NCBI GenBank assembly: GCA_002358975.1
Contig: DEPX01000217.1
Span: 1 to 29,663, forward strand
DNA length: 29,663 nucleotides
Source of the DNA: Micrococcaceae bacterium UBA3381
Lineage (GTDB): Bacteria > Actinomycetota > Actinomycetes > Actinomycetales > Micrococcaceae
Direction: 5' to 3'
Position numbers and translations under genes: made by a program. Shown in pieces: positions 16,113 through 23,236 of the stretch (the stretch's first letter is position 1; each line of letters begins with the position of its first letter). A model generated the notes under the pieces. That model had not been told where the DNA came from. It searched no databases and saw only the letters and a list, made by a program, of their open reading frames with translations.

Positions 16113-16712
16113 CTACGAAGGGTTGCCCAGCTGTCCAATAACAGTCTGGGCAACATCCTTCATAGTTAAACGCCGATCCATAGAGGTTTTCTGGATCCAA
16201 CGAAACGCCTCGGGCTCGCTAATTTCAAGACGCTGCATTAGCAGCGTCTTGGCTTGATCCACTAACTTGCGCGTCTCAAACCGCGCAGACAAATCAGAAA
16301 CTTCAGCCTCTAGGGCCACCAACTGCTCAAAACGGGCCTTCGCCAGCTCAATGGCCGGAACCAGATCGGTCTCATTAAAAGGCTTAACGATATAACTCAT
16401 AGCCCCGGCATCAGTTGCCTGATCAATCAAATCCCGCTGCGAAAATGCCGTAAGAATCACAACAGGTGCCAACGAGCGCTCAGCAATGTACCGTGTGGCA
16501 GAAATACCATCCATAACGGGCATCGAAATATCCATCAACACCAAATCCGGTTTCAATTCCTCAACCAATTCGATGGCTCGCTCGCCGTTACCAGTCTCAC
16601 CGACAACCTCATAGCCTTGTCCGGTGAGTGTCTCGACGATATCTAAACGAATAATCGTTTCGTCTTCAGCCACCACAATGCGTACCGGATGTGCTGTTTC
16701 GTCTTGCGACAT
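16113..16712 (-). CDS. ANTAR-domain response regulator (PdtaR-like)
   Basis: Two-component response regulator whose output is RNA binding and antitermination instead of DNA binding. It has 199 residues. The receiver domain (about 10-125) has the acidic pair Glu16/Asp17, phospho-acceptor Asp61 (LVLMDISMP), the switch Thr in VILTAF and Lys in YIVKPF. A coiled linker (125-140) leads to the ANTAR three-helix domain (about 140-193; AKTLLMQRLEISEPEAFRWIQKTSM). A good GAAGGG ribosome binding site precedes the ATG. No histidine kinase lies nearby; PdtaS-type kinases are usually unlinked. The gene converges on pyk, as in related actinobacteria. Its own coding sequence holds a perfect hairpin (16226-16251). 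Confidence 0.9.
   Translation of the reverse strand: MSQDETAHPVRIVVAEDETIIRLDIVETLTGQGYEVVGETGNGERAIELVEELKPDLVLMDISMPVMDGISATRYIAERSLAPVVILTAFSQRDLIDQATDAGAMSYIVKPFNETDLVPAIELAKARFEQLVALEAEVSDLSARFETRKLVDQAKTLLMQRLEISEPEAFRWIQKTSMDRRLTMKDVAQTVIGQLGNPS
16226..16251. terminator. Perfect 11-bp hairpin within the ANTAR gene, 120 bases past the pyk stop
   Basis: CAAGACGCTGC (16226-16236) and GCAGCGTCTTG (16241-16251) pair perfectly around the 4-nt loop ATTA. It lies in the codons for KTLLMQRLE of the ANTAR domain. With only six bases between the pyk and ANTAR stops, the pyk transcript must end inside the opposing gene, and this is the first strong hairpin it meets. No T-run follows, so it would be a U-poor terminator or 3'-end stabiliser. 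The role is inferred. Confidence 0.4.
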
Positions 16713-16785
16713 AGTGACCCTTCGTTCGTGGCGATGGCATATTTACCAATCACATATACTACGTCACCACAGTAAGCCGTATTGT

Positions 16786-16813
16786 TTGGCAATTCTGAAA
16801 ACTCGTGTAAAAT
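16786..16813 (+). promoter_or_regulatory. Promoter of tRNA-Leu
   Basis: TTGGCA (16786-16791) and TAAAAT (16808-16813) are 16 bases apart, and the mature tRNA begins 15 bases after the -10 box, leaving a short 5' leader for RNase P. It is one of the best sigma-70-like promoters in the window. It lies in the 115 bases shared with the reverse-strand ANTAR gene, for which no clear promoter was found. Confidence 0.6.
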
Positions 16814-16827
16814 AGACCAAGTGCCCA

Positions 16828-16909
16828 GCCCGAATGGCGGAATTGGTAGACGCGTTGCACTCAAAATGCAATATCGAAAGATGTGTGGGTTCGAGTCCCA
16901 CTTCGGGTA
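16828..16909 (+). tRNA. tRNA-Leu (anticodon CAA)
   Basis: A complete class II tRNA cloverleaf. The acceptor stem GCCCGAA (16828-16834) pairs with TTCGGGT (16902-16908), ending in a G-T pair at 1-72, followed by discriminator A. The D-arm holds GGTAGA; the anticodon stem TTGCA/TGCAA closes a CTCAAAA loop with anticodon CAA at 16862-16864, reading UUG. A variable arm (16872-16884) has a small ATC/GAT stem, and the T-arm GTGGG/CCCAC encloses TTCGAGT. The 3' CCA is not encoded (ACA follows), as is common in actinobacteria. It is a single tRNA, not part of an array. Confidence 0.95.
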
Positions 16910-16925
16910 CAAAAAGTAATCGAAC

Positions 16926-16952
16926 ACGTCCCGCAAGTACTGCGCGGGACGT
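16926..16952 (+). terminator. Hairpin downstream of tRNA-Leu
   Basis: ACGTCCCGC (16926-16934) pairs exactly with GCGGGACGT (16944-16952) around a 9-nt loop, 17 bases after the tRNA end. There is no T-run. It is probably the U-poor terminator of the tRNA transcript. The rest of the 296-base gap up to mrpA holds only promoter-like and leader sequence; I see no small gene in it. Confidence 0.55.
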
Positions 16953-17040
16953 TGCTGGTTAAGCCGCTAGTTCAAGCTGCGAGCTCCCATATTCTGCACT
17001 GATAGCAGCTACTCAACCAATGAACGACACCCCGGCTCGC

Positions 17041-17126
17041 TTGGGTTGATGACTTATTTGAAACTATATAGTGAGCTGTGACAATATTGACAGGTGCGCC
17101 ATTATTCCGCGCATAAAATTCTTTTT
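17041..17126 (+). promoter_or_regulatory. Probable mrp operon promoter and leader
   Basis: This AT-rich stretch holds two weak options: TTGGGT (17041-17046) with TATATA (17065-17070) at 18-base spacing, or TTGACA (17087-17092) with a poorly placed AT-rich block after it. TGCGC (17095-17099) and GCGCA (17109-17113) can form a 5-bp stem, followed by a T5 run at 17122-17126, resembling a weak attenuator. The leader to the mrpA GTG would be about 130 bases from the first promoter. Which element is active cannot be decided by eye. Confidence 0.3.
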
Positions 17127-17205
17127 GTCATTTTGGCTAACTATGACGCTCACGCCGGTGAACCGCTCGCATTCCCCGCCGGCAGCTGCGAAGAGGTGAA
17201 GCACC

Positions 17206-20064
17206 GTGCTCCTGACGGCGGTCTCGTTGGCGCTGTTCGCAGTCCTGCTGGCTGCTCCGCTGTCGCATTGGTTCGGAAAATATGCTGGATGGTTATTGTG
17301 GATACCCTTGGCGACTGCCGCCTGGGTACTCATCCAGGCGTATGCCTCGTCCAGCGGTGAAGTCGTTGAATACTATCCCTGGATCCCAGACTTCTTCAAT
17401 GTAGGGTTTCATCTTCGACTCAACGGTTTGTCGCTGCTATTTGGGCTCTTAGTGCTAATTATTGGCGCCGGTGTCCTGTTCTACTCGGCCAGATATCTTG
17501 GCAAAACAAAAATCATCAGTTTCTACTTAACCATGTCAGCCTTCGCGCTGTTCATGCTCATTCTCGTTTTAGCCAACGATCTAATGGTGCTATATGTGGC
17601 CTGGGAAGGCACCACTTTGGCCTCATTCTTTCTCATTGCCAGATCAGGTTCACATGCTAGAAAACCTGCCGTGCGCACACTGCTGGTGACAGTTGGTGGC
17701 GGGCTGGGCCTATTAGCCGCCGTCAGTGTACTGATCGCTGCTGCAGGCACCACGGTCATTACCGAAGTACTGGACTCGAATATCTGGGACAACCCCGGGT
17801 TAACAACTTGGATCGTCATTACTTTGGTACTAGCGGCATTTACCAAATCGGCGCAGTTTCCTTTCCAATCTTGGTTGCCAGATTCTATGGTGGCTATTTC
17901 ACCGGTCTCTGCCTACTTGCATGCCGCAGCAATGGTCAAAGCCGGAATCTATTTGCTACTTCTGTTTTCGCCTGTGCTGGCGGGCAACACACTGTGGCTA
18001 ACTCTGCTTGTAAGCTCGGGCTTAGTCACCGCACTGATGGGAGCCGTTGCGGCGCTACGTCGCTACGATCTCAAAGAACTTTTGGCCTACTCGACGATGT
18101 CCCAACTGGGCTACCTGGTAGCGCTAATCGGTGTTGGAACACCAACGGCTTTGACTGCAGCGGTCTTACACACCATCGCGCACGCCCTATTCAAGTCAGC
18201 GTTGTTTCTTGCGGTTGGCATTATTGACCACGAAGCCGGCACCCGAGATATGCGGATGCTGACGGTACGCAAGATGGCCATGCCAGCGACATTGACCGTA
18301 ATCATACTGGGTTCAGCATCAATGGCCGGGCTGCCACCCATGTTGGGTTTTGTGTCCAAAGAATCCCTCTTCGACGCCTTCCTCAGCGCCCAGCTGCCAG
18401 GCGTCTTGCCTTGGGTACTGGCCGGGTTAGCAACACTGGCTGCCATCGGTACGTTTGGCTATTCCGGACGGCTCGTATTGGGAGCAATGGGCAAATATCG
18501 TTCGCCTCGTAGTTGGATTAACACGCCACGAGGTAGTAGTGCGAATCAGCAAACCGTACATGAAGCACGAATTAGTTTCTGGGGTTACCCAGCTGTCAAC
18601 GCTTCGCTATCCTTGGTTCTTGGGTGCTTCCCCTTTATCGTGGGCGGTACCGTTACGGCAGCATCAGCAGTGGCTATTGGTACCAGCCAACAAATTAATC
18701 TCGGGTTGTGGCATGGCTTCACCCCAGCCCTCGGTTTATCAGGAATCGCTATCGTGGTTGGTCTCATCGCCGTATGGCAGATCCCAGCAATCGAAGCGTT
18801 TATGGTGCCACGCCCACTGGCATTCTCAGGCCTTGGTGTGGTCGAAAAACTGCGCCAAGCCACCATCGACCTTGGTGCGATTGTCAGCTCCTGGACTTCA
18901 GGGCTCAACCCGGGCCGTCATCTGGCCTGGCCCGCCACATTATTGGCAGGCCTGGCCTTAGCCGGTTGGCTCACCATTGACCAGCTGCCGGAGCAACAAG
19001 AAAACCTAACGCGCTGGACCGATTGGCTATTGGTCATTCTCGTTGGGGTAGGTATTGCTGCAACAGTCCTGGCACGCACACGCTTAGCTGCGGTAGTGGT
19101 CCTAGGAGTTGTCGGCTTCACCGTAACCCTTTGGTTCTTTGCCCTGGGAGCCGTCGACGTAGCACTTACCCAGTTGCTAGTAGAAATCCTCACCGTTGTA
19201 GTCATGGTGTTATTACTGCACCGGTTGCCCAAGACCTTCAGCACCAAAGACCGCGCAACAAAGTCCGGGCTCATCGCAGCCATCGCCGCTGGCATCGCAG
19301 CCTTTGCCGGCACCTACGCGCTAACTGGTCGTCGCGACATGTCCGAACCGGCCCAATATTTGACCCAATATGGCACCGAGGTCACCGGCGGCAACAACCT
19401 GGTTAACGTTATTCTGGTTGAATTTCGTGCCCTGGATACTCTGGGAGAACTCACCGTACTCGGAGTAGCTGGCATAGCTGTAGCCACCCTGTTATCCTCC
19501 CGAGCTCCCAACCCGGTGCGTAAAGCCAAAGCATTTGTCACCTCTCCGTTATCCAACGCGGAAGACAACTCCACCTACTTGCGCAGCTTTTCCAAAATTG
19601 CCCTACCAATCCTGATCATTTTCAGCCTGGTCTTACTGGTCCGGGGCCATAACGAACCCGGCGGTGGCTTCGTGGCCGCATTACTCACCGGTGCTGGCTT
19701 CGCTCTGCTATATCTTGCCGCACCAACCAACGAGGCCGCCCCCATACGGTGGCCATACATGGGCCTCATTGGTGCCGGTGTGGCACTTGGCGCAGCCGTA
19801 GGCGTGATAGGTCTGTTTGATGGGTCATTCCTGACCCCCATCCACTTCAACATCCTGGGCCTAGACATCAACAGTTCGCTGATCTTCGATATCGGCGTCT
19901 ATCTGGCCGTACTCGGGCTCATCCTGGGTGCCTTCAACATGCTCGGATCACGACATGGACTTGAAGCAGCCATGGAAACATCCCCGGAACCAAGCACCGG
20001 GCCGCCTCCTGGCATTAACCGGACCAATACCAAACGTCAGCAGAAACGGGAGGCTGTGAAATGA
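17206..20064 (+). CDS. mrpA: Na+(K+)/H+ antiporter subunit A fused to subunit B (MrpAB)
   Basis: Largest subunit of the Mrp (Mnh/Sha) cation/proton antiporter, related to complex I NuoL. It has 952 residues. The proton-antiporter core has the conserved Glu in YVAWEGTTLASF (about 133) and the Lys in TKSAQFPFQSWLP (about 213), followed by PVSAYLHAAAMVKAG. The MrpA-specific C-terminal hydrophobic region follows. From about residue 788 a MrpB domain is fused, marked by VRGHNEPGGGFVAALLTGAGF. The A+B fusion explains the absence of a separate mrpB and equals the sum of typical A and B lengths. GTG start with an AGAGGTG ribosome binding site. The stop overlaps mrpC by ATGA. Confidence 0.94.
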   Translation: MLLTAVSLALFAVLLAAPLSHWFGKYAGWLLWIPLATAAWVLIQAYASSSGEVVEYYPWIPDFFNVGFHLRLNGLSLLFGLLVLIIGAGVLFYSARYLGKTKIISFYLTMSAFALFMLILVLANDLMVLYVAWEGTTLASFFLIARSGSHARKPAVRTLLVTVGGGLGLLAAVSVLIAAAGTTVITEVLDSNIWDNPGLTTWIVITLVLAAFTKSAQFPFQSWLPDSMVAISPVSAYLHAAAMVKAGIYLLLLFSPVLAGNTLWLTLLVSSGLVTALMGAVAALRRYDLKELLAYSTMSQLGYLVALIGVGTPTALTAAVLHTIAHALFKSALFLAVGIIDHEAGTRDMRMLTVRKMAMPATLTVIILGSASMAGLPPMLGFVSKESLFDAFLSAQLPGVLPWVLAGLATLAAIGTFGYSGRLVLGAMGKYRSPRSWINTPRGSSANQQTVHEARISFWGYPAVNASLSLVLGCFPFIVGGTVTAASAVAIGTSQQINLGLWHGFTPALGLSGIAIVVGLIAVWQIPAIEAFMVPRPLAFSGLGVVEKLRQATIDLGAIVSSWTSGLNPGRHLAWPATLLAGLALAGWLTIDQLPEQQENLTRWTDWLLVILVGVGIAATVLARTRLAAVVVLGVVGFTVTLWFFALGAVDVALTQLLVEILTVVVMVLLLHRLPKTFSTKDRATKSGLIAAIAAGIAAFAGTYALTGRRDMSEPAQYLTQYGTEVTGGNNLVNVILVEFRALDTLGELTVLGVAGIAVATLLSSRAPNPVRKAKAFVTSPLSNAEDNSTYLRSFSKIALPILIIFSLVLLVRGHNEPGGGFVAALLTGAGFALLYLAAPTNEAAPIRWPYMGLIGAGVALGAAVGVIGLFDGSFLTPIHFNILGLDINSSLIFDIGVYLAVLGLILGAFNMLGSRHGLEAAMETSPEPSTGPPPGINRTNTKRQQKREAVK

Positions 20065-20456
20065 CTCTGAGCATCACCGTGGCACTGCTCACCGCTGGAG
20101 CGGTCTACTTGTTTACCAAACGCGAGATGCTGCGCATTATCTTAGGTTTCGTACTGCTTGGTCACGCAGGCAACCTCATCCTGTTCGCAGCAGGCGGCAC
20201 CGATAGGCGGACCGAAGCGTTCCATCCATCAGACGACCCTTCAGCCATGGTCGACCCGTTGCCTCAAGCATTCGTACTCACGGCCATTGTCATCGCCTTT
20301 GCTATCACCGTCTTTATGCTCGTCTTAGCCGTAACCGGCGACAAATCTGATGACACCGCCGATAAAGTCGAACAACTCGATGTGGCAGCCGAATCATATT
20401 CCGATGGCGTCCGTCACCAACCACGTCGTAATACCACCGGCCAGGAGCAGCCATGA
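20061..20456 (+). CDS. mrpC: Na+/H+ antiporter subunit C
   Basis: NuoK-like small subunit of the Mrp complex, 131 residues with three membrane segments (about 1-20, 25-48 and 70-93). The family block FTKREMLRIILGFVLLGHAGNLILF is clear, and TDRRTEAFHPSDDPSAMVDPLPQAFVLTAIVI is the typical loop into the third segment. A 35-residue hydrophilic tail follows. Start ATG 20061 overlaps the mrpA stop and its stop overlaps mrpD, both by ATGA, so subunit synthesis is translationally coupled. Confidence 0.94.
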   Translation: MTLSITVALLTAGAVYLFTKREMLRIILGFVLLGHAGNLILFAAGGTDRRTEAFHPSDDPSAMVDPLPQAFVLTAIVIAFAITVFMLVLAVTGDKSDDTADKVEQLDVAAESYSDGVRHQPRRNTTGQEQP

Positions 20457-22102
20457 CTCCAGCTACCATCGGCGCGCTACTGCCATTATTTATCGGCCTA
20501 CCCCTCCTTGTCGGTGGGCTACTGGTAACCACCGGCCACCGGCTACGTCTCCACGCGACCGTCAACATCGCCACCGTGCTGATAATGCTGGTCTCGGCTT
20601 TCGGGCTGGTATACCATTTCTGGTCCAATGACGGCGGTGCCATCGCTCACCAAGTCGGGCCCTGGCCACCCGGTGTCGCCATACCATTTGCCGCCGACAT
20701 GTTCACCGCACTGATGCTATCGGTTACCCTGCTACTGACCATCGTCAGCATCTGGTTCGCCCAAGCGTCACGAGCCGCTAACTCCCGGTACTTTGCGCCC
20801 CTCATTCTCATTCTGACCGCCGGCGTCAACGGGGCATTACTGACCGCAGACCTGTTCAACCTTTTCGTATTCCTCGAAGTCATGCTCTTGCCCAGCTATG
20901 GGCTCTATGTACTTAGCGCCAACCGCAAACTGCCGTTACGTCGGGTCCATGGTGCACGCCTCTACGTCACCATGAACCTATTTACCTCCACGCTGTACAT
21001 GATCGGGGTGGGATTCCTCTACGGCACCGCGGGTACGGTCAACATTGGTGTACTAGCCGACCAAGCCAAAGACGACCCAACCGTGGCCATCGCCGGAGCC
21101 GTCAGCATCTTTGCGCTGTCTATCAAGGCCTCCGTGGTGCCCATCCACGGTTGGCTAGCACGAGCCTATCCGGGAACCTCACCGGCCATTACCGCCTTAT
21201 TCTCCGGGCTCCACACCAAAGTGGCCATATACGCCATTTATCGCATCTATGCGGTCGTCTATGGAGGAGATACACGATTCTTATGGATCGGCGTCGTATT
21301 TTTTAGCCTGACTATGCTCATCGGAGTCTTCGGCGCCGTCGGAGAAAAAACCACTCGCACCATCCTGGCGTTCCACATGGTCTCGCAAATCGGCTATATC
21401 TTGCTGGGGGTTGCACTATTTACCGAATTAGGCTTGACCGCCGGCATCTTCTACTTGTTACACCACATGATCGTCAAAGCCTCACTGTTTATGTCCACCG
21501 GAGCCGTGGAAGTGCGTTACGGCACCGGGGTGATTGGTGCATTAGGCGGTATATCTCGAACCGAGCCCGTTATCGCCGTCGCCTTTATGATTGCCGCCCT
21601 CTCACTAGCCGGTATTCCGCCATTCTCTGGCTTCGCGGCAAAATTCATGCTCATCGTTGGCGCGGTAGAATCCGGCCAAATCGCCGCGGTGATCACCATG
21701 CTATTCGTCTCGTTAATTACCCTGTTGTCTATGCTCAAAATTTGGACCGGTATGTTCTGGGAGAAAGGCTCCGGGGGACCGGCCACTAAATCAGGCACGC
21801 TTATTACCTCACAGACTCGTGACCCCTATGCTCATGAAGCGTCCTACACCCCCGAGCTGGCCACCGAAGCCACGCGTGCTCAAGTCAGCACCCTCACCGG
21901 TACTCAAACCATTATCGAAGCCGATGAATCCACCGTGCCGGCCCGGCGCATCAACTTTTCGCTGGCAGCACCCTCAGTAGTGCTGGCGCTTATCACCGTC
22001 TGTCTCGGGTTGGGTGCACAATTCCTCTTAACCCTTACCGGTATTGCAGCAGAAGGTCTCTACGACACCACCCAATATGTTCAGGCGGTGCTTAGCCCAT
22101 GA
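20453..22102 (+). CDS. mrpD: Na+/H+ antiporter subunit D
   Basis: NuoM/N-like proton-translocating subunit of the Mrp complex, 549 residues with about 14 membrane segments. Conserved features are the Glu in LFNLFVFLEVMLLPSYG, and SIKASVVPIHGWLARAYPGTSP with the ion-path Lys, followed by ALFSGLHTKVAIY. A polar stretch of about 60 residues (about 440-500, rich in Thr, Ser and Glu) is inserted between the last two hydrophobic segments, making the protein longer than the roughly 500-residue norm. ATGA overlaps link it to mrpC and mrpE. Confidence 0.95.
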   Translation: MTPATIGALLPLFIGLPLLVGGLLVTTGHRLRLHATVNIATVLIMLVSAFGLVYHFWSNDGGAIAHQVGPWPPGVAIPFAADMFTALMLSVTLLLTIVSIWFAQASRAANSRYFAPLILILTAGVNGALLTADLFNLFVFLEVMLLPSYGLYVLSANRKLPLRRVHGARLYVTMNLFTSTLYMIGVGFLYGTAGTVNIGVLADQAKDDPTVAIAGAVSIFALSIKASVVPIHGWLARAYPGTSPAITALFSGLHTKVAIYAIYRIYAVVYGGDTRFLWIGVVFFSLTMLIGVFGAVGEKTTRTILAFHMVSQIGYILLGVALFTELGLTAGIFYLLHHMIVKASLFMSTGAVEVRYGTGVIGALGGISRTEPVIAVAFMIAALSLAGIPPFSGFAAKFMLIVGAVESGQIAAVITMLFVSLITLLSMLKIWTGMFWEKGSGGPATKSGTLITSQTRDPYAHEASYTPELATEATRAQVSTLTGTQTIIEADESTVPARRINFSLAAPSVVLALITVCLGLGAQFLLTLTGIAAEGLYDTTQYVQAVLSP

Positions 22103-22506
22103 CCATACTGACCTGGTTGCCTCGTTGGATCTGGCTGATCATTTGGTTTATCGGCCAAATCATTACCTCTTCCTGGGCCGTGCTGAAAGATCTTGCTCTC
22201 CCTGGCATCAATGCCCACCCCGGCATCGCCAGGGTACGCACTGACTGCCGCACCGATGCCGAAGTCACCATGCTGTCAGCGCTAATCACCATCACACCCG
22301 GCACGTTAACGTTGGGGACAGAAGTCGACGACGACGGCACCCGCTGGATCTATGTGCATTCCCTCTATGACGGCGACCCTGCAGCCGTTGCTGACGGCTC
22401 TATCGATATGCAAAACCACATCATCACAGCCATGCGCCGCGAAGGGTTTGACCCGCGCACCGTAGATCAAACCAACCGTCACCTCCCCAGGAGGGCCCGC
22501 ACATGA
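22099..22506 (+). CDS. mrpE: Na+/H+ antiporter subunit E
   Basis: MrpE/MnhE accessory subunit, 135 residues. The N-terminal membrane region (about 5-33) is short compared with three-segment homologues; it is followed by a cytoplasmic domain with GINAHPGIARVRTDCRTDAEVTMLSALITITPGTLTLG, the conserved family block, and WIYVHSLYD. It starts at an ATG overlapping the mrpD stop and ends with an ATGA overlap into mrpF, preceded by an AGGAGG ribosome binding site inside its own 3' end. Confidence 0.9.
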   Translation: MTILTWLPRWIWLIIWFIGQIITSSWAVLKDLALPGINAHPGIARVRTDCRTDAEVTMLSALITITPGTLTLGTEVDDDGTRWIYVHSLYDGDPAAVADGSIDMQNHIITAMRREGFDPRTVDQTNRHLPRRART

Positions 22507-22772
22507 CCGCCCTCAACTTTGGCCTCTACATTGGCCTAGCAGTACTTGCCGCTTGTATGGTCGCCGTGGCCTACCGGATGCTGACCGCAGATACCGACGC
22601 AGACCGCGCCGTCTCAGCAGACCTATTGATGTTCTCTTTTACCGGTATGCTCGCATTTATCGGCGTACTGCTTGCCGGACAATTCTTCTTTGACCTGATC
22701 CTGGTTGCTTCAGTCGTAGGCTTCCTCTCGGCCATCTCCCTTGCCCGAGCTTTAACCAGGGGGAGGCGCTAA
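22503..22772 (+). CDS. mrpF: Na+/H+ antiporter subunit F
   Basis: MrpF/MnhF small subunit, 89 residues with three hydrophobic helices. The family pattern AYRMLTADTDADRAVSADLL, with its conserved Asp and Arg between helices one and two, is present, followed by LILVASVVGFLSAISLARAL. An AGGAGG ribosome binding site (in CCCAGGAGGGCC) stands just before ATG 22503. Its stop shares a base with the mrpG start (TAATG), so the two are coupled. Confidence 0.92.
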   Translation: MTALNFGLYIGLAVLAACMVAVAYRMLTADTDADRAVSADLLMFSFTGMLAFIGVLLAGQFFFDLILVASVVGFLSAISLARALTRGRR

Positions 22773-23197
22773 TGGATACCACCGTGATGCTAGATATTAT
22801 CGGCAACGTATTTATTCTCGCCGGTGTGCTGATCTTTAGCATTGCTGCCATCGGGCTATTCAAATTCACTGACACCTATCAGCGCATCTCCGCGGTGGGC
22901 ACAGCAGCAGGTTTAGGTATTTCGGTGCTTGTTATCGGTGTGTTTATTCTGACACCTTCATGGCAAAACCTCATCAAACTGCTCATTATTTTATTTCTCC
23001 AATTAGCTACCTCCTCTATAGGATCGATGTCCATAGCCCGTTCGGCCTACCTGACAGGTAGCCCACTGCGTCCTGGTCACTTTGATCACCTCGCCGAAGA
23101 TCAAGGCGCCTTTGAGGACGTCGGTGAGCCTGACGAAGACGTCGAAGAACCAGATGAAAACGCCGACGAGGCCGCCCAGCACGACAACTGGGGATAA
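22772..23197 (+). CDS. mrpG: Na+/H+ antiporter subunit G
   Basis: MrpG/MnhG/PhaG subunit, 141 residues. Three membrane helices (about 8-30, 42-62 and 67-90) carry the family blocks GNVFILAGVLIFSIAAIGLFKFTDTYQRISA and TAAGLGISVLVIG. The last 40 residues form a strongly acidic tail rich in Glu, Asp and Ala (EDVGEPDEDVEEPDENADEA), absent from compact homologues and probably cytoplasmic. It ends the Mrp operon. A weak 5-bp hairpin (23208-23222) follows, just before the polA -10 box. Confidence 0.92.
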   Translation: MDTTVMLDIIGNVFILAGVLIFSIAAIGLFKFTDTYQRISAVGTAAGLGISVLVIGVFILTPSWQNLIKLLIILFLQLATSSIGSMSIARSAYLTGSPLRPGHFDHLAEDQGAFEDVGEPDEDVEEPDENADEAAQHDNWG

Positions 23198-23223
23198 AAT
23201 CAGCACCCGAGCGCTGTGCTCGT

Positions 23224-23229
23224 TAGACT
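23224..23229 (+). promoter_or_regulatory. Putative -10 box of a leaderless polA promoter
   Basis: TAGACT lies seven bases before the GTG at 23237, without any ribosome binding site. The expected -35 zone overlaps a CGAGC/GCTCG hairpin (23208-23222) and has no consensus hexamer. TAGACT is identical to the pyk -10 box. Confidence 0.5.
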
Positions 23230-23236
23230 AGACAGC

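Noticed and set aside
16643..16936. Reverse frame across the tRNA and its promoter
   Set aside because: It runs through a complete tRNA-Leu gene and into the ANTAR gene in another frame; no coding evidence.
17094..17360. Forward reading frame in the mrp leader overlapping mrpA
   Set aside because: It overlaps mrpA out of frame, lacks a ribosome binding site and has no recognisable protein features.
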